Shown: positions 16,717-26,529 of the stretch, piece by piece | Layout of the letters: the number at the start of each line of letters is the position of its first letter | Position numbering within the stretch: position 1 is the stretch's first letter | Source: a virus | Virus record (IMG/VR): IMGVR_UViG_3300032322_001359 | Coordinates: 1-49,322 of that record | Length of the DNA stretch: 49,322 bases | Strand: one strand, 5' to 3' | Translations under genes and position numbers: made by a program | The notes under the pieces: model-generated | What the model was told of the DNA's origin: nothing | Databases searched by the model: none | What the model saw: only the letters and a program-made list of their open reading frames with translations

Positions 16717-19700
16717 AGCCGAGTTGAAGATCGCGCTCGATGCCCTTCCGAAGGAGAAGGCTGACAAGCTCCGCGAACTGTACCAACTCAACCAGGAGCA
16801 GGCCACGTACACCAATGTACGTGGTGTCGACTTCCCGACCCTCCAGACCGCAATCCGACAGCGCCGTCTCGCGATGGCGGTGAAGGCCGCGCAGGAGGAG
16901 GCCAAGGCCCAGCAGCCTCCCGAGCCAGTGGCTGCCGCTCCGGCGGCGCCAGCAGTTGCACCCAACACGCTGCCACCCGATCAGGTGCAGCAGCCAGAGA
17001 AGATCGAGCCCGAAACGGATGTGGCCAGCGACATCGCGTCACTCGACAGCAGGCTCGAGACCGTCGAGGCTCAGGAGTCTGCGCTCCGCGGCTCGAACCC
17101 GAACATGCCGCTCGTAGTCAACTGGGCCTACAGGACCATGTTCCCGGAGACCAGGGACACCGAGACGATCGCGAAGGAGCGTGCCGCGAAGGAGTTGAGC
17201 ACGGCCATCGAGGATCAGAAGGCGTCGCTGGTCGCCGCCGCGAAGGAGGCCGGTCAGAAGTTTCCGGACGAGTCTGCGGTGCGGGACCGTGCTGCAGCGA
17301 ACGTGATGAAGTCTTCCGCGTTCCTGTACGACGGCGGAACCATGCCTCTGTCTGGCGTCACCGGGTCGCCCGGATCCACCGCCGAGGGCCAGCAGTTCAG
17401 CCTCGCGAAGTCCATCGGTGACTACTCCGCCGCCATCCAGCGCAGGAAGCTCAAGGAGTGGGCGGACGCGAATCCGGGCGTCGGGATGCCTGCCGAGCAG
17501 CGGTCGAAGCTCGAGCAGGAGTCGACGGACGAGGCCAGGCGAGAGTTGTTCAGCATCGTCGGTACCGACCCGAGCCGTGAGAACGCGTTCATCCCGCTCG
17601 ACCCGTACGACAAGCAGGTCGAGAAGCTCCGCTCCGGAAAGGGGCTCGGCCCGATTCCGGTGCCCATCGCTGGCGCGTACGAGCTTGCCACCGGAAGGCC
17701 GTACAGCGAGTCGTACCTGTCGCAGGCACTCACCCCGTTCCTCGCCTCGGCGACGCCCGGCTTCAGCCAGAGCGACCTCGTCGACATCGATGGAAAGCGC
17801 ATCGGCCCAGCGACGCGTGAGTCCTGGTACTTCTCCGCCACGAGGAGCCCGCTCACTTCGCCGATCGCGACCTACCTGTACGCGCCGAACGTGAAGGAGT
17901 GGGGCGACGACGCCCACCTCGAAGCCCTGTCGCAGGGGTACGACATCACCTCGTACCCGTACGAGACCGGCGAGATGCTGACCCCGGACGCCGTCCCGGA
18001 TCCGGTGAAGGGTGCCATCGGGTTCGGTGCGGTGGCCATTGCCTCGATCCTCGACCCAGACATCCCGTCTCTCGCCACCGGCGGAGTCAGCGAGGCCTTC
18101 AAGATCGGGAAGACGGCTCGGCGCATCCTCGCCGGACAGAACGCCCAGATCTCGGACAAGCTCGCCGCTGCGCTCGCCGATGAGACCGAGGAGCTTGCTG
18201 ATGGCGCCACTGTCGTCGGCGGCGACCTGGAGAAGTATCTCGCCGAGAAGCAGAAGCTCGTCGCCGGCTCAGGTTCCAACGTGGCGAACCAAGAAGCCAT
18301 CATGGTCGAGTACGTCGAGAATGCGGCGAAGCTCAGGCTCGGGTCGGAGCTTGGCTCCGAGTCCGCGAACGCGCTGCTCCGCGCCGAGGAGTACGCCGGG
18401 CTCCTCAAGGCTGCCGAGGCCAAGGCCAGGAGGCTCGGCGTCGAGGCCTCCGACAACACCACGCGGCTCCGCGGCGCCATGGACGTGGTCGACGACGAGA
18501 TCCGTCAGAACGTGCAGAAGGCTGGGGCTGCCGTCAAGCAGGCGGAGAGCACGTTCCAGCTTGCCGATGATCTCGTCCCTGGCGCAGTTCGCCAGAACAT
18601 CGCGCTCGAAGGCAGGGCGGCAGACGTGGCTGCGAATGACGCACTGTCCAGGGCCCAGAAGATGGTCGAGCCAAGGGCCGCCGCCGTGGGCGAGGCCACC
18701 AGCGATGCGGCAAGGGCCGCTGGTCGCTCCGTCAGGAAGGAGTTGTCTGCCGCGGAGCAGGCGCAGGAGGTCGCCGCTGCCGCCGCTCCGCGCCGTCGCG
18801 AGTTCGAGGCCACCCGTGAGTTGGTGATGGCGCTCAAGGCTGACGCGCGCGCCACCGCGAAGCTGGCCGCCGAGAAGCTGAAGGAGTTGCGCGACTCCGT
18901 CGGCTACCAGTCCTTCACCGCCGACAAGCTCGAGGAGGTCATCGAGCGGTCCAAGACCCACAAGCTGCGCCGCGCTGCGCTCGTCGAGGCCATCGACGAC
19001 ATCAAGGCGATCAAGAAGAAGTCGCCCAAGGACGTCGAGGACCTGAAGCAGTTGAGCAAGCAGCTGCGTGCCCTCGACCGGGACGCGTTCGTCGACGTCG
19101 CCGACGGCGAGGTCCTCGGCGCTGTCGAGCGATGGAAGATCGCCAGGGGCGCCGCTGCCGCGTCATCCGCGATGGCTGACGACCTGTTGGTCCGACTCAA
19201 CCGCCTCGACCCCGGGATCGTTCGCGCGGAGCGAACCGCCAGTGCCGCGTCCCACAAGCGGGACAACATCCTGGCGAACGCCATCTCGAAGAAGCAGCGG
19301 GACCTCGAGCGCGCCAGGGCCAAGTTCGACGCTGCTGACGCGGCCTACAAGGACGCCGTCCTCCGCTCTCGCGACATCAAGGGTCGCGTTCCGGCCGAGC
19401 TTCAGCGTGCGGTCGCCAAGTCGAAGACTGGTGTCAAGCGCGCCGCCGATGTCCGTGCGAAGGCGCTCGACGCGTTGAACAGGGCGAAGGCGCAGTACGA
19501 TGACGTGCTGAACAGCCCGATGAAGTACCTCAAGTCGAACCGCGTCCGGGCCGCTTTCGCTGCTCAGCGCAAGTCGATCGACGCACTGGCCAAGCTCAGT
19601 GGTCAGCTTCGTGGCACGAAGAAGGACATCGCTGCGCTCGGACGGTATCGCCAGATCCTGCGTGAGGAGTACCAGAAGACCGCAGAAGCGTTCCGGAAGT

Positions 19701-22573
19701 ACGAGAAGTGGAACGAGTCTGGGTCGGCGCCGGGCGAGGTCGCCAGGGCCAAGGTCATGCTCGACACCGTCGCCAACCGAAGCTCCGACACCATGTTCGG
19801 CTTCGGCACCTTCAAGTACGGCTTCACGTCCGCGCTCGGGTTCCAGGCCAACATCACCCGCCTGATCGCCACCGCCAAGATGCGGACCGGTACCAAGCTG
19901 TACAAGTTCTTCGACGCCGTGTCCGCTCGCGGATTCGGCCCCATGAGCGGCGACCTGAAGGATGTCGCCGAGAGGAACTTCGGCCGGTTCCGGGTGAACG
20001 AGTTCGAGCGCAACGAGGTCGCGAAGGCGTCCACCGCGAAGCGGGCAGAGTTGTCTCGCGCCGGCAAGACGCTGATGGAAGAGCTTCAGACGCCAGTCAC
20101 GCCTCAGCGCAGGCAGGAGATCCTTCGCGATCTCCGGAAGCTCGAGGAGCAGTTCGTCGCTGGCGACCTGGAGTATATCACCTTCTCCACCCCGATCGAG
20201 TTCGGGAAGTACGGCGACCGCACGGTCATGAATGCTGGCGTGTCTCACGCCGACCGGGCGCTGGAGTACCTGAAGCTGATCCGCTCCGGAGAGGTCTCCG
20301 GAACCGACGTCGTGTACACCTCGCTGCTTCGTGCCTGGATGCCGGGTGGCGCCGGAACGGAGGCTGCGGCCTCGACGGAAGCAGCGACTCGCGCTGCGCT
20401 CAACCAGATGATCGACGACTCCAGCACCGGAGCCGAGTTCGTCGAGCGACTCCGGAGGGGCGAGCTTTCTGCGCCATGGCTCAAGGACACCGGGAACCTG
20501 GAAGCCCACATGCGCGCGTGGGACTTCATCGTTCGCGGCGTGCTCTCTGGCTCTGCCATGCGGGACGGGCTCCTCGACCTTGTGAAGGCTGGCGGCCCCC
20601 GGCTCACCGCTGCCGACGCGAAGATCTTCAACATGATGGCGTCGATTCCGCACAAGGGTCTCGCGAAGGACGCGTTCGAGGTGATGGCGCGCGACACCCT
20701 CTCGACGCTCGACAAGCTCGAGGGCAAGATCGCTGACTACGGCACCGGCATGACCGAGCAGATGGTCACCGCGTGGCGGCTCATGGACAGCTCGATCACG
20801 GGGCAGATGAGGATCCTCAAGGTCGGGTCGCTCAAGATCGGAGACGACGTGTTCATTCCGCAGCACGTCTACCAGGCGCTTCAGGACATCCCGGACCGGA
20901 TCGCCAAGCAGACCACCCGGTGGGACATGGATGGCTCTCCGGCGATGACGCTCGTGCGGAAGGTGATCGCCGCCAGGAAGCTGAACATGGTCTACGGGAC
21001 CTGGCTCCCGAAGCTGCGGCAGTTCTTCGTCCAGCCCATCGGCGACGCCTCTCAGGCCGCAACCCATGCTGGCGTCGGCAACGCGGTCCGCATCATGACC
21101 AAGTCCGCCGCTCACGCTGTACCGCTTGTCGGTCCGACGTTCTCGAAGTTCATCGAGTCCACCCTCGGACCGAAGTCTATCCTCGGCACGGCTACGTCCG
21201 TCGACCTCGACAGGATCATGAAGGCCGACGCGACCTACAAGATCTCGACCGGCGACGGCATCGTCTCCGCGCCCGACTTCCTGCGTGAAGCCTTCGAGGA
21301 TCGGATGTGGTCCGGCATGGGCACCGACGCGCTGCAGGATCTCGCCCAGCGCACGTTCGATGGGATGAAGAGCCGCAGGAGTTACCAGAAGCTCTTCGAT
21401 GCACTGTACGAGCCGAACCGACTCGTCACCGGGATGGCCGACACCCTGGAAGAACTGCAGAAGCGGACGCGACTGCGCATGTACTTCGAGTACAGGACCG
21501 GAAGGATCACTGGCACGCCGATGAGCCGCGTCGCCGCCAAGAAGATCACGCACGAGCAGCTGTTCGACTGGCAGTTGGGTACGCTCCCGTGGGAGAACGA
21601 GGGCATCTTCCGGCTGTTCCTCTTCCACAACTACCGCCGTGCCTCGCTCAAGCACACCATCTCCCTCATCACGGAGCCGTTCCTCGAGCCGACCGGCAAG
21701 TACCTGAAGCGGGCCGCCATCGGTCAGACGAAGCTCGGCCGGACCATCTCCGCGAACCAGGTCGCCATCGCCGCGGTGACTGCCGCAGAGCACGAAGACC
21801 CCGACCGCGAGGTCTCCGACCACGAGGCGTACATGGAGTTCGCCGGACAGGAGTACCCGACCTGGGCCGGTTCCGTCGGCGTCATGACGAAGGACACAAT
21901 GTCAGGTACCGAGTCTCAGTGGTACCTCGGGAAGACCGGTCGAAAGGTGACTCACGAGGCGTGGTCGTCCGCCAGTGTGCAGTTCTTCGAGGGGCTCTAC
22001 TTGCTGCACGAGGCTTCGAACCTCGCCGCGGTGACCAGCCTGTGGGCCCACGAGTTCGCCGGCGGGAAGCCGTCCGTCACGCATGCGTCTCTCACAGAGA
22101 CGTACCGCAGAACGGTCGAGCGAACCGCCGACATGTTCATCCCGGCGGTGCGTGGTACTGTGAAGGCTGGGCTCGACCATTGGTCCGGGAAGGATCACAG
22201 GGTGTACGACGAGCTTCGGGTGAACCAGGACACCATCCTGGCGGCCAGGGCTCTTGGTCTCGGCGGGTTCCTGTACGAGAACGACGAGGGCGTGCCAGTG
22301 CTCGATGGGTTCATCGCCAACACGCTCTCGGTGCTCGCCGATGAGCTGATTCCGCAGTACCGCGACATCGTCGGCGCCGTCGCTGCGACTCAGAACCCTG
22401 GGTACCAGGAGTCGTTCGTCGAGGGCGCAACCGAAAGCATCGCGAGGTACCTCGGTGTGTTCCGCAGGAATGTGTACGCCCCTGGCGAAGACATCTCTCG
22501 CGAACAGAAGTTCAAGGCCGGTCAGATCCGGACAGAAGTGAAAGACATGGATCCGTTGGACAGACAGCGGTAA
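16700..22573 (+). CDS. Giant virion protein (1957 aa), ejection-protein candidate
   Basis: This is the largest gene in the window. The start is ATG 16700 with GGAGGAAG just upstream. An Ala/Pro-rich linker lies near residues 70-100. Residues of roughly 480-1050 are Ala/Lys/Arg/Glu-rich with long coiled coils (EEVAAAA and RALDRDAF type). The C-terminal third is more globular, with segments KLNMVYGTWLPKLRQFF and LPWENEGIFRLFLFHNYRR. Very large helical proteins after the tail genes are typical of DNA-ejection or injection complexes. No transglycosylase, protease or polymerase motif could be read. It has no repeats long enough to suggest a tape measure. Confidence 0.7.
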   Translation: MASLSEAELKIALDALPKEKADKLRELYQLNQEQATYTNVRGVDFPTLQTAIRQRRLAMAVKAAQEEAKAQQPPEPVAAAPAAPAVAPNTLPPDQVQQPEKIEPETDVASDIASLDSRLETVEAQESALRGSNPNMPLVVNWAYRTMFPETRDTETIAKERAAKELSTAIEDQKASLVAAAKEAGQKFPDESAVRDRAAANVMKSSAFLYDGGTMPLSGVTGSPGSTAEGQQFSLAKSIGDYSAAIQRRKLKEWADANPGVGMPAEQRSKLEQESTDEARRELFSIVGTDPSRENAFIPLDPYDKQVEKLRSGKGLGPIPVPIAGAYELATGRPYSESYLSQALTPFLASATPGFSQSDLVDIDGKRIGPATRESWYFSATRSPLTSPIATYLYAPNVKEWGDDAHLEALSQGYDITSYPYETGEMLTPDAVPDPVKGAIGFGAVAIASILDPDIPSLATGGVSEAFKIGKTARRILAGQNAQISDKLAAALADETEELADGATVVGGDLEKYLAEKQKLVAGSGSNVANQEAIMVEYVENAAKLRLGSELGSESANALLRAEEYAGLLKAAEAKARRLGVEASDNTTRLRGAMDVVDDEIRQNVQKAGAAVKQAESTFQLADDLVPGAVRQNIALEGRAADVAANDALSRAQKMVEPRAAAVGEATSDAARAAGRSVRKELSAAEQAQEVAAAAAPRRREFEATRELVMALKADARATAKLAAEKLKELRDSVGYQSFTADKLEEVIERSKTHKLRRAALVEAIDDIKAIKKKSPKDVEDLKQLSKQLRALDRDAFVDVADGEVLGAVERWKIARGAAAASSAMADDLLVRLNRLDPGIVRAERTASAASHKRDNILANAISKKQRDLERARAKFDAADAAYKDAVLRSRDIKGRVPAELQRAVAKSKTGVKRAADVRAKALDALNRAKAQYDDVLNSPMKYLKSNRVRAAFAAQRKSIDALAKLSGQLRGTKKDIAALGRYRQILREEYQKTAEAFRKYEKWNESGSAPGEVARAKVMLDTVANRSSDTMFGFGTFKYGFTSALGFQANITRLIATAKMRTGTKLYKFFDAVSARGFGPMSGDLKDVAERNFGRFRVNEFERNEVAKASTAKRAELSRAGKTLMEELQTPVTPQRRQEILRDLRKLEEQFVAGDLEYITFSTPIEFGKYGDRTVMNAGVSHADRALEYLKLIRSGEVSGTDVVYTSLLRAWMPGGAGTEAAASTEAATRAALNQMIDDSSTGAEFVERLRRGELSAPWLKDTGNLEAHMRAWDFIVRGVLSGSAMRDGLLDLVKAGGPRLTAADAKIFNMMASIPHKGLAKDAFEVMARDTLSTLDKLEGKIADYGTGMTEQMVTAWRLMDSSITGQMRILKVGSLKIGDDVFIPQHVYQALQDIPDRIAKQTTRWDMDGSPAMTLVRKVIAARKLNMVYGTWLPKLRQFFVQPIGDASQAATHAGVGNAVRIMTKSAAHAVPLVGPTFSKFIESTLGPKSILGTATSVDLDRIMKADATYKISTGDGIVSAPDFLREAFEDRMWSGMGTDALQDLAQRTFDGMKSRRSYQKLFDALYEPNRLVTGMADTLEELQKRTRLRMYFEYRTGRITGTPMSRVAAKKITHEQLFDWQLGTLPWENEGIFRLFLFHNYRRASLKHTISLITEPFLEPTGKYLKRAAIGQTKLGRTISANQVAIAAVTAAEHEDPDREVSDHEAYMEFAGQEYPTWAGSVGVMTKDTMSGTESQWYLGKTGRKVTHEAWSSASVQFFEGLYLLHEASNLAAVTSLWAHEFAGGKPSVTHASLTETYRRTVERTADMFIPAVRGTVKAGLDHWSGKDHRVYDELRVNQDTILAARALGLGGFLYENDEGVPVLDGFIANTLSVLADELIPQYRDIVGAVAATQNPGYQESFVEGATESIARYLGVFRRNVYAPGEDISREQKFKAGQIRTEVKDMDPLDRQR

Positions 22574-22605
22574 CACTGATACCCTCACCACAATAGGAGA
22601 CACCC

Positions 22606-23319
22606 ATGGGTCATCCAGACATCGGCACCGGCCGGACCATCAATCCTGGCCTCATGAACGCGAACAAGGAAGCCAGGAAGCTCTTCTACACCGGCGCCGG
22701 CACCCCTGGACCCGGCACGATCGTCGTGATCAGTGGCGCCAGGGGCCAGACCCTGGAGTGCGTGCTCGCCTCGAACGCTGCTGTGGCTACCGCGATCGGC
22801 CCCCTGTACATGCTCACGAGCGAGCGCCCCGCCGACGGCTCCACGCCTGGCTTCCGGGCTGGGCACTGCAAGGGCCTGATGAATGGCGTGATCGAGAACC
22901 AGAACACGAGCGCTCTCTCGGTCGGTGACGCCGTCTACCTCTCCACCAACGGCGGCTGGACCGCGACGAAGCCGACCTCCGGGGCCGTCCGGCTCATCGG
23001 GTGGGTGCTCGAGGTGAGCGCCACAGCCGGCATGATCGTGTTCTGCGGAACCCCGAACTCCCCGGTCGTCCTCAACGGCACCACTCCGGTCATCGGCAAG
23101 AGCAAGGCGATCGCCGCCGCCCCGACCGTCGTCTTCTCCACCTCCGACCTCGGCGGGAACTACGACGGGCGTCCGTTCGTCCTTGGGGCCGAAGGCACCG
23201 CTCCCAACTACATCCAGAGCGCGGCGTGGAACGGCTCCGGATCGCTGACCGTCACCTTCAACTCGGCCGCCACCGGCCGGGTCAACGTCGGCATCCTCGT
23301 CACTGGCGACGACATCTGA
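22606..23319 (+). CDS. Beta-rich virion protein (DUF2190-like pattern)
   Basis: This is a 237 aa protein with AGGAGA at 22595-22600 before its ATG. Its middle (VGDAVYLSTNGGW, then AVRLIGWVLEVSATAGMI) resembles small beta-barrel domains in phage head-fibre or decoration proteins (DUF2190 type). Here it follows the giant virion protein rather than the capsid gene, so a tail surface role is equally possible. Codon bias is strong, suggesting high expression. Confidence 0.6.
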   Translation: MGHPDIGTGRTINPGLMNANKEARKLFYTGAGTPGPGTIVVISGARGQTLECVLASNAAVATAIGPLYMLTSERPADGSTPGFRAGHCKGLMNGVIENQNTSALSVGDAVYLSTNGGWTATKPTSGAVRLIGWVLEVSATAGMIVFCGTPNSPVVLNGTTPVIGKSKAIAAAPTVVFSTSDLGGNYDGRPFVLGAEGTAPNYIQSAAWNGSGSLTVTFNSAATGRVNVGILVTGDDI

Positions 23320-23327
23320 GGTGATCG

Positions 23328-23810
23328 ATGGCGTACGCAGCAACGGTCACCTGGATCGCTGAGAATCCCGCTCCTGGCCGGAGGCGGATCTCGATCTTCG
23401 TGGTCGAGACCGATGCCGGTGCCGGGAACGCGTGGTCCACCGATCCGGGCACGACCGGCGTCACGATCGTCTGCGCGAACAACTCGCACCTGGACGCGCT
23501 CGACGGCCAGAAGATCCCTCTCCCGCCGACGTTCACTGTCCGCAACTTCAAGCAGGAACTGGTCTCCGGCACCGGCACCACCGTTCACGGGATGATCGGC
23601 TGTCCATCGACTCCCGGTTCGTTCACGGACGACACGATGGACCTGCTGTACCACACGGATGCCGCCGCCGCGTTCATCCATGAGGCTGGCATCTCCACCG
23701 TGGCGTTCCCGCCAGACCGCAAGGCCCGACACATCTCAGGCATGAGCCGTGTCGACGCTGGCTCGGACAACGTCATCTACACCCACATCATCCTCGAAGG
23801 TGGCCTGTGA
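23328..23810 (+). CDS. Hypothetical virion protein
   Basis: This is a 160 aa protein starting MAYAATVTWIAENPAPGRRR. It is beta-rich and ends in TDAAAAFIHEAGI and IILEGGL segments. Its stop overlaps the GTG start of the next gene (GTGA). It is probably a tail component by position. No family was recognised. Confidence 0.72.
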   Translation: MAYAATVTWIAENPAPGRRRISIFVVETDAGAGNAWSTDPGTTGVTIVCANNSHLDALDGQKIPLPPTFTVRNFKQELVSGTGTTVHGMIGCPSTPGSFTDDTMDLLYHTDAAAAFIHEAGISTVAFPPDRKARHISGMSRVDAGSDNVIYTHIILEGGL

Positions 23811-24568
23811 GCATCTCCCCCGTCTTCACGCTCGGCGGAACTGCCGCCGCCAGTGCTGGTGACGAGGGTGCGCTCGCCACCTCCGGACAGGTGCTCGAGC
23901 AGTTCGACCACTTCCTGACCCCTCCGACGATCAGCAACATCACCTCGCTGTACGGGGAGCTGCTCGTGTCGGCGAGCGGAGCGGGTGCCGGCATCGGTGC
24001 GGTCGCGAGCAACGAACAGCGGCGACCTGGCGTCATTGGCCTCCTCATGGGCACGACCACCGCCGGTCGTGGTGGCGTTCATACCTTCCGCGACGGCATC
24101 CGCTTCGGTGGCGGGACGTGGAGGACGCGCTGGGGTGTTCGCCCAACGGTGCTGTCCACGGTCGCGCAGGAGTACGCGCTCGTTATCGGGTTCGCGGAGC
24201 TTATCACTGGACTGACCCAGGCCGACGGCGCGTTCTTCCTCTACGACCGCCTCGGATCCCACACTGGCTCGCCCGGCGGCGCCAACTGGATCGCGGTCAC
24301 CTGCAAGGCCGGCGGGCGCACGTTCACTGACACCGGCGTAGCTGTGTCCACCTCGACCTGGGCCGACCTCGACATCCGCGTGAATGCTGCGGCGTCGAGC
24401 GTCGGGTTCTACATCGGTGGCGCGCTCGAGGCGACGCACACCACGAACATCCCGAGCGCATCTTCGGAGCAGACCTCCGTCATCGCGTGCGCCTTCAAGA
24501 GTGCCGGAACCACCGACCTCCCGGTCCACCTCGACTACTACGGGGTGCGCGCGGTACTCAACCCATGA
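23807..24568 (+). CDS. Lectin-like (jelly-roll) tail appendage protein
   Basis: This is a 253 aa protein with a GTG start in the preceding stop. After an N-terminal MSISPVFTLGG it shows the alternating pattern of a concanavalin A-like or LamG sandwich: EYALVIGFAEL, GAFFLYDRLG, NWIAVTCKAGG, WADLDIRVNAAASSVGFYI and a closing LDYYGVRAVL. Such domains in phages often bind host sugars. The N-terminal MSISPxF is repeated in the next gene, suggesting a shared particle anchor. Binding specificity is unknown. Confidence 0.62.
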   Translation: MSISPVFTLGGTAAASAGDEGALATSGQVLEQFDHFLTPPTISNITSLYGELLVSASGAGAGIGAVASNEQRRPGVIGLLMGTTTAGRGGVHTFRDGIRFGGGTWRTRWGVRPTVLSTVAQEYALVIGFAELITGLTQADGAFFLYDRLGSHTGSPGGANWIAVTCKAGGRTFTDTGVAVSTSTWADLDIRVNAAASSVGFYIGGALEATHTTNIPSASSEQTSVIACAFKSAGTTDLPVHLDYYGVRAVLNP

Positions 24569-25686
24569 CGATCTCACCAGCCTTCGACCAGTTGGCCGGT
24601 GGCGGCGGCGGTGGCGGCGGTGGGGTCACCGACCACGCCGCTCTCACGTCCAACATGGACTTCCTGTCGTCAGACCACACCTTCTCGGCCGTCGACAAGA
24701 TGATCTACGGCACCACGGGCGGGGCGATGGCTGAGACCACGCTTACCGCGTTCGCCCGCACGCTCCTCGACGACGTGGACGGCGCAGCGGCGCGGACGAC
24801 GCTGGGCGCCCTGGCCGACGTAGGGTTGTCGATCGACATCCAGGGCGGGACGACCAGCGGGACCTACACGGCGCCGGCCGGTGCGGTGGCCTGCCACATC
24901 CGGATGTGGGGTGCTGGCGGCGGCGGTGGTGGTGGCCGAAGGGAAGACGCGGCGGCGGCAGGATGCGGTGGCAGCGGCGGACAGGCTGGCGAAATCGTGT
25001 CGTGGTTCGACCTGCCCGCGAACTTGACGACGCTCGGATGGACCGTCGGTGCCGGCGGAACAAGTGGCGCCGGACGGACGGGCAGCACCGGCAACGGGAC
25101 CATTGGCGGAAAAGGTGGCGACACCCTGTTCGCTGGACGTCGAGCGACCGGCGGCGATGGTGGAACGTCCGGCACGAACTCTGCGCAACCTGGGGCGGGC
25201 GCGTCAACGAACGCCCCCGCCACGGCCGCGCGTCTGTGTTCTTCCGCGCTCGGCACCCCGAGCAGGGCCACCGTATCAAACGGTGCCGGTCTGGCTGGTT
25301 TCCAAGGTAGCTCCGCTACTGGCGGCGGTTCGGGCGGCGGTGGCGGCGGCCTCGCGACGGGCACGACCGCGCACAACGGAGGGGCTGGCGGAGCGGCTCC
25401 GAACGGTGCGGCTGGCGGTACGGCTGGCACCGGTGCGGTTGCTGCGCCCGGTGGAGTCGGCGGCGCAGGGTTGCAGACGCAGACGTACGAGCCCGGCAGT
25501 GGCGGCGGCGGCGGCGGCAATGCTGGCGCGGCCGGCACGGGTACGGCTGGCAACGGTGGAGCCGGGGCCACGGGTGCTGGCGGTGGCGGTGGCGGTGGCT
25601 CGCACGGCTGCGACGCGGGTAGCGGTGGTGTGGGCGGAAGCGGCGCGTGCTGGATCTTCACGCTCGTTCGGACGGTGACGCCATGA
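24565..25686 (+). CDS. Glycine-rich tail fibre / adhesin
   Basis: This is a 373 aa protein. It opens MTISPAFDQLAGG, matching the start of the upstream lectin-like gene, followed by nine glycines. Residues 28-90 have a fibre-like HAALTSNMDF and TLGALADV stretch. From about residue 100 there is a Gly-rich region of more than 250 residues (GGGG, GGAGG, GTGGT runs) ending in a hydrophobic CWIFTLVRTV. This resembles phage glycine-rich adhesins that form polyglycine sandwich tips and recognise receptors. The Gly-rich region is prone to replication slippage. It overlaps the next gene at ATGA. Confidence 0.72.
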   Translation: MTISPAFDQLAGGGGGGGGGVTDHAALTSNMDFLSSDHTFSAVDKMIYGTTGGAMAETTLTAFARTLLDDVDGAAARTTLGALADVGLSIDIQGGTTSGTYTAPAGAVACHIRMWGAGGGGGGGRREDAAAAGCGGSGGQAGEIVSWFDLPANLTTLGWTVGAGGTSGAGRTGSTGNGTIGGKGGDTLFAGRRATGGDGGTSGTNSAQPGAGASTNAPATAARLCSSALGTPSRATVSNGAGLAGFQGSSATGGGSGGGGGGLATGTTAHNGGAGGAAPNGAAGGTAGTGAVAAPGGVGGAGLQTQTYEPGSGGGGGGNAGAAGTGTAGNGGAGATGAGGGGGGGSHGCDAGSGGVGGSGACWIFTLVRTVTP

Positions 25687-26231
25687 GGTACGCGCTGGTC
25701 AACGCAGAGGGCAAGGTCGACACCGTGATCGAGTGGGACGGCGTGTCCAAGTGGGTGTCGCCCGCCGGAACCACGGCCATGCGGTCCGACGAGGCCCAGC
25801 CGGGCGACGCACTGGTTGACGGCGGGTTCGTGCGGTGGCACCTCCGCAGCGTCGAGGCCGCACGGGAGTGGGCGCTCGCCGAGGTCGCGGCCATCGCCGA
25901 GTCGAGGACGACCGTCGTCCTCCCCGACGGGATCCGCTACGCCGTCGGCGACGAGGCGCAGCGGTCGTGGTCGTCGCTGCTCCACACGCTCGAGACCGCG
26001 GCCAAGCTCGGCGCGCCGGTCGACTGGCCGATCCCGTTCGTCGCAGCCGACGGGACGGTGGTCGACCTCGACGACGCGACCGAGGCGCGCGCGCTGTACC
26101 TTACCCTGTTCGCCGCTGGCGACCGGCTGCGCCGCCGAGCCATGGTGGCTACGTGGGCCATCCAGCAGGCGGCCACCGTGGCCGACATCATCTTGGCGCT
26201 CGAGGCGTACGCTGGGGAGGGGGGACCATGA
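25683..26231 (+). CDS. Tail-fibre-assembly-like / DUF4376-like protein
   Basis: This is a 182 aa protein. Its N-terminus MRYALVNAEGKVDTVIEWDG fits a widespread phage domain placed after tail fibre genes. The C-terminal two-thirds (RTTVVLPDGIRYAVG, then an ALYLTLFAAGDRLRRRAM helix) resembles DUF4376-type modules. It is likely a fibre accessory or assembly factor. The position immediately after the glycine-rich fibre supports this. The family name is from memory of the pattern. Confidence 0.6.
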   Translation: MRYALVNAEGKVDTVIEWDGVSKWVSPAGTTAMRSDEAQPGDALVDGGFVRWHLRSVEAAREWALAEVAAIAESRTTVVLPDGIRYAVGDEAQRSWSSLLHTLETAAKLGAPVDWPIPFVAADGTVVDLDDATEARALYLTLFAAGDRLRRRAMVATWAIQQAATVADIILALEAYAGEGGP

Positions 26232-26506
26232 AGCGGTGGGCGATAGTGAAGGACAACGCCGTGATCACGATCGTGCGGAGCCCGACTCCGCCGACGCCGG
26301 GTCCCGGGGTGCAGGTCTTCGAGGCGACGCCGGACACCCGCCGCGGGTGGGTGGTGTCCGGCGACGTCGCCAGGGCACCCTGGACGGTGCGGCGCGTGGC
26401 GATCCGGTGCGGCGTCACCCTCGCCACTATTGGCCCCGTCCTCCTCGGGCTGTGGGGGATGCGGGACAAGCTCGCGGCCCTGTGGCACGCGGTCGTCTCC
26501 ATGTGA
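26228..26506 (+). CDS. Small membrane protein (holin candidate)
   Basis: This is a 92 aa protein. Its N-terminus MKRWAIVKDNAVITIV echoes the start of the previous gene, suggesting a partial duplication. Residues about 63-80 (GVTLATIGPVLLGLWGM) form one clear transmembrane segment near a basic VRRVAIR stretch. A single-span small protein between fibre and endolysin genes could be a holin or a tail-associated membrane protein. Coupled to the previous gene by ATGA. Confidence 0.62.
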   Translation: MKRWAIVKDNAVITIVRSPTPPTPGPGVQVFEATPDTRRGWVVSGDVARAPWTVRRVAIRCGVTLATIGPVLLGLWGMRDKLAALWHAVVSM

Positions 26507-26529
26507 TACGCATGGAAATGGAGGCCGGC

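Noticed and set aside
24864-25985. Antisense Pro/Ala-rich frame over the Gly-rich fibre
   Set aside because: Pro runs are the complement of GGC/GGT glycine codons. No start signal.
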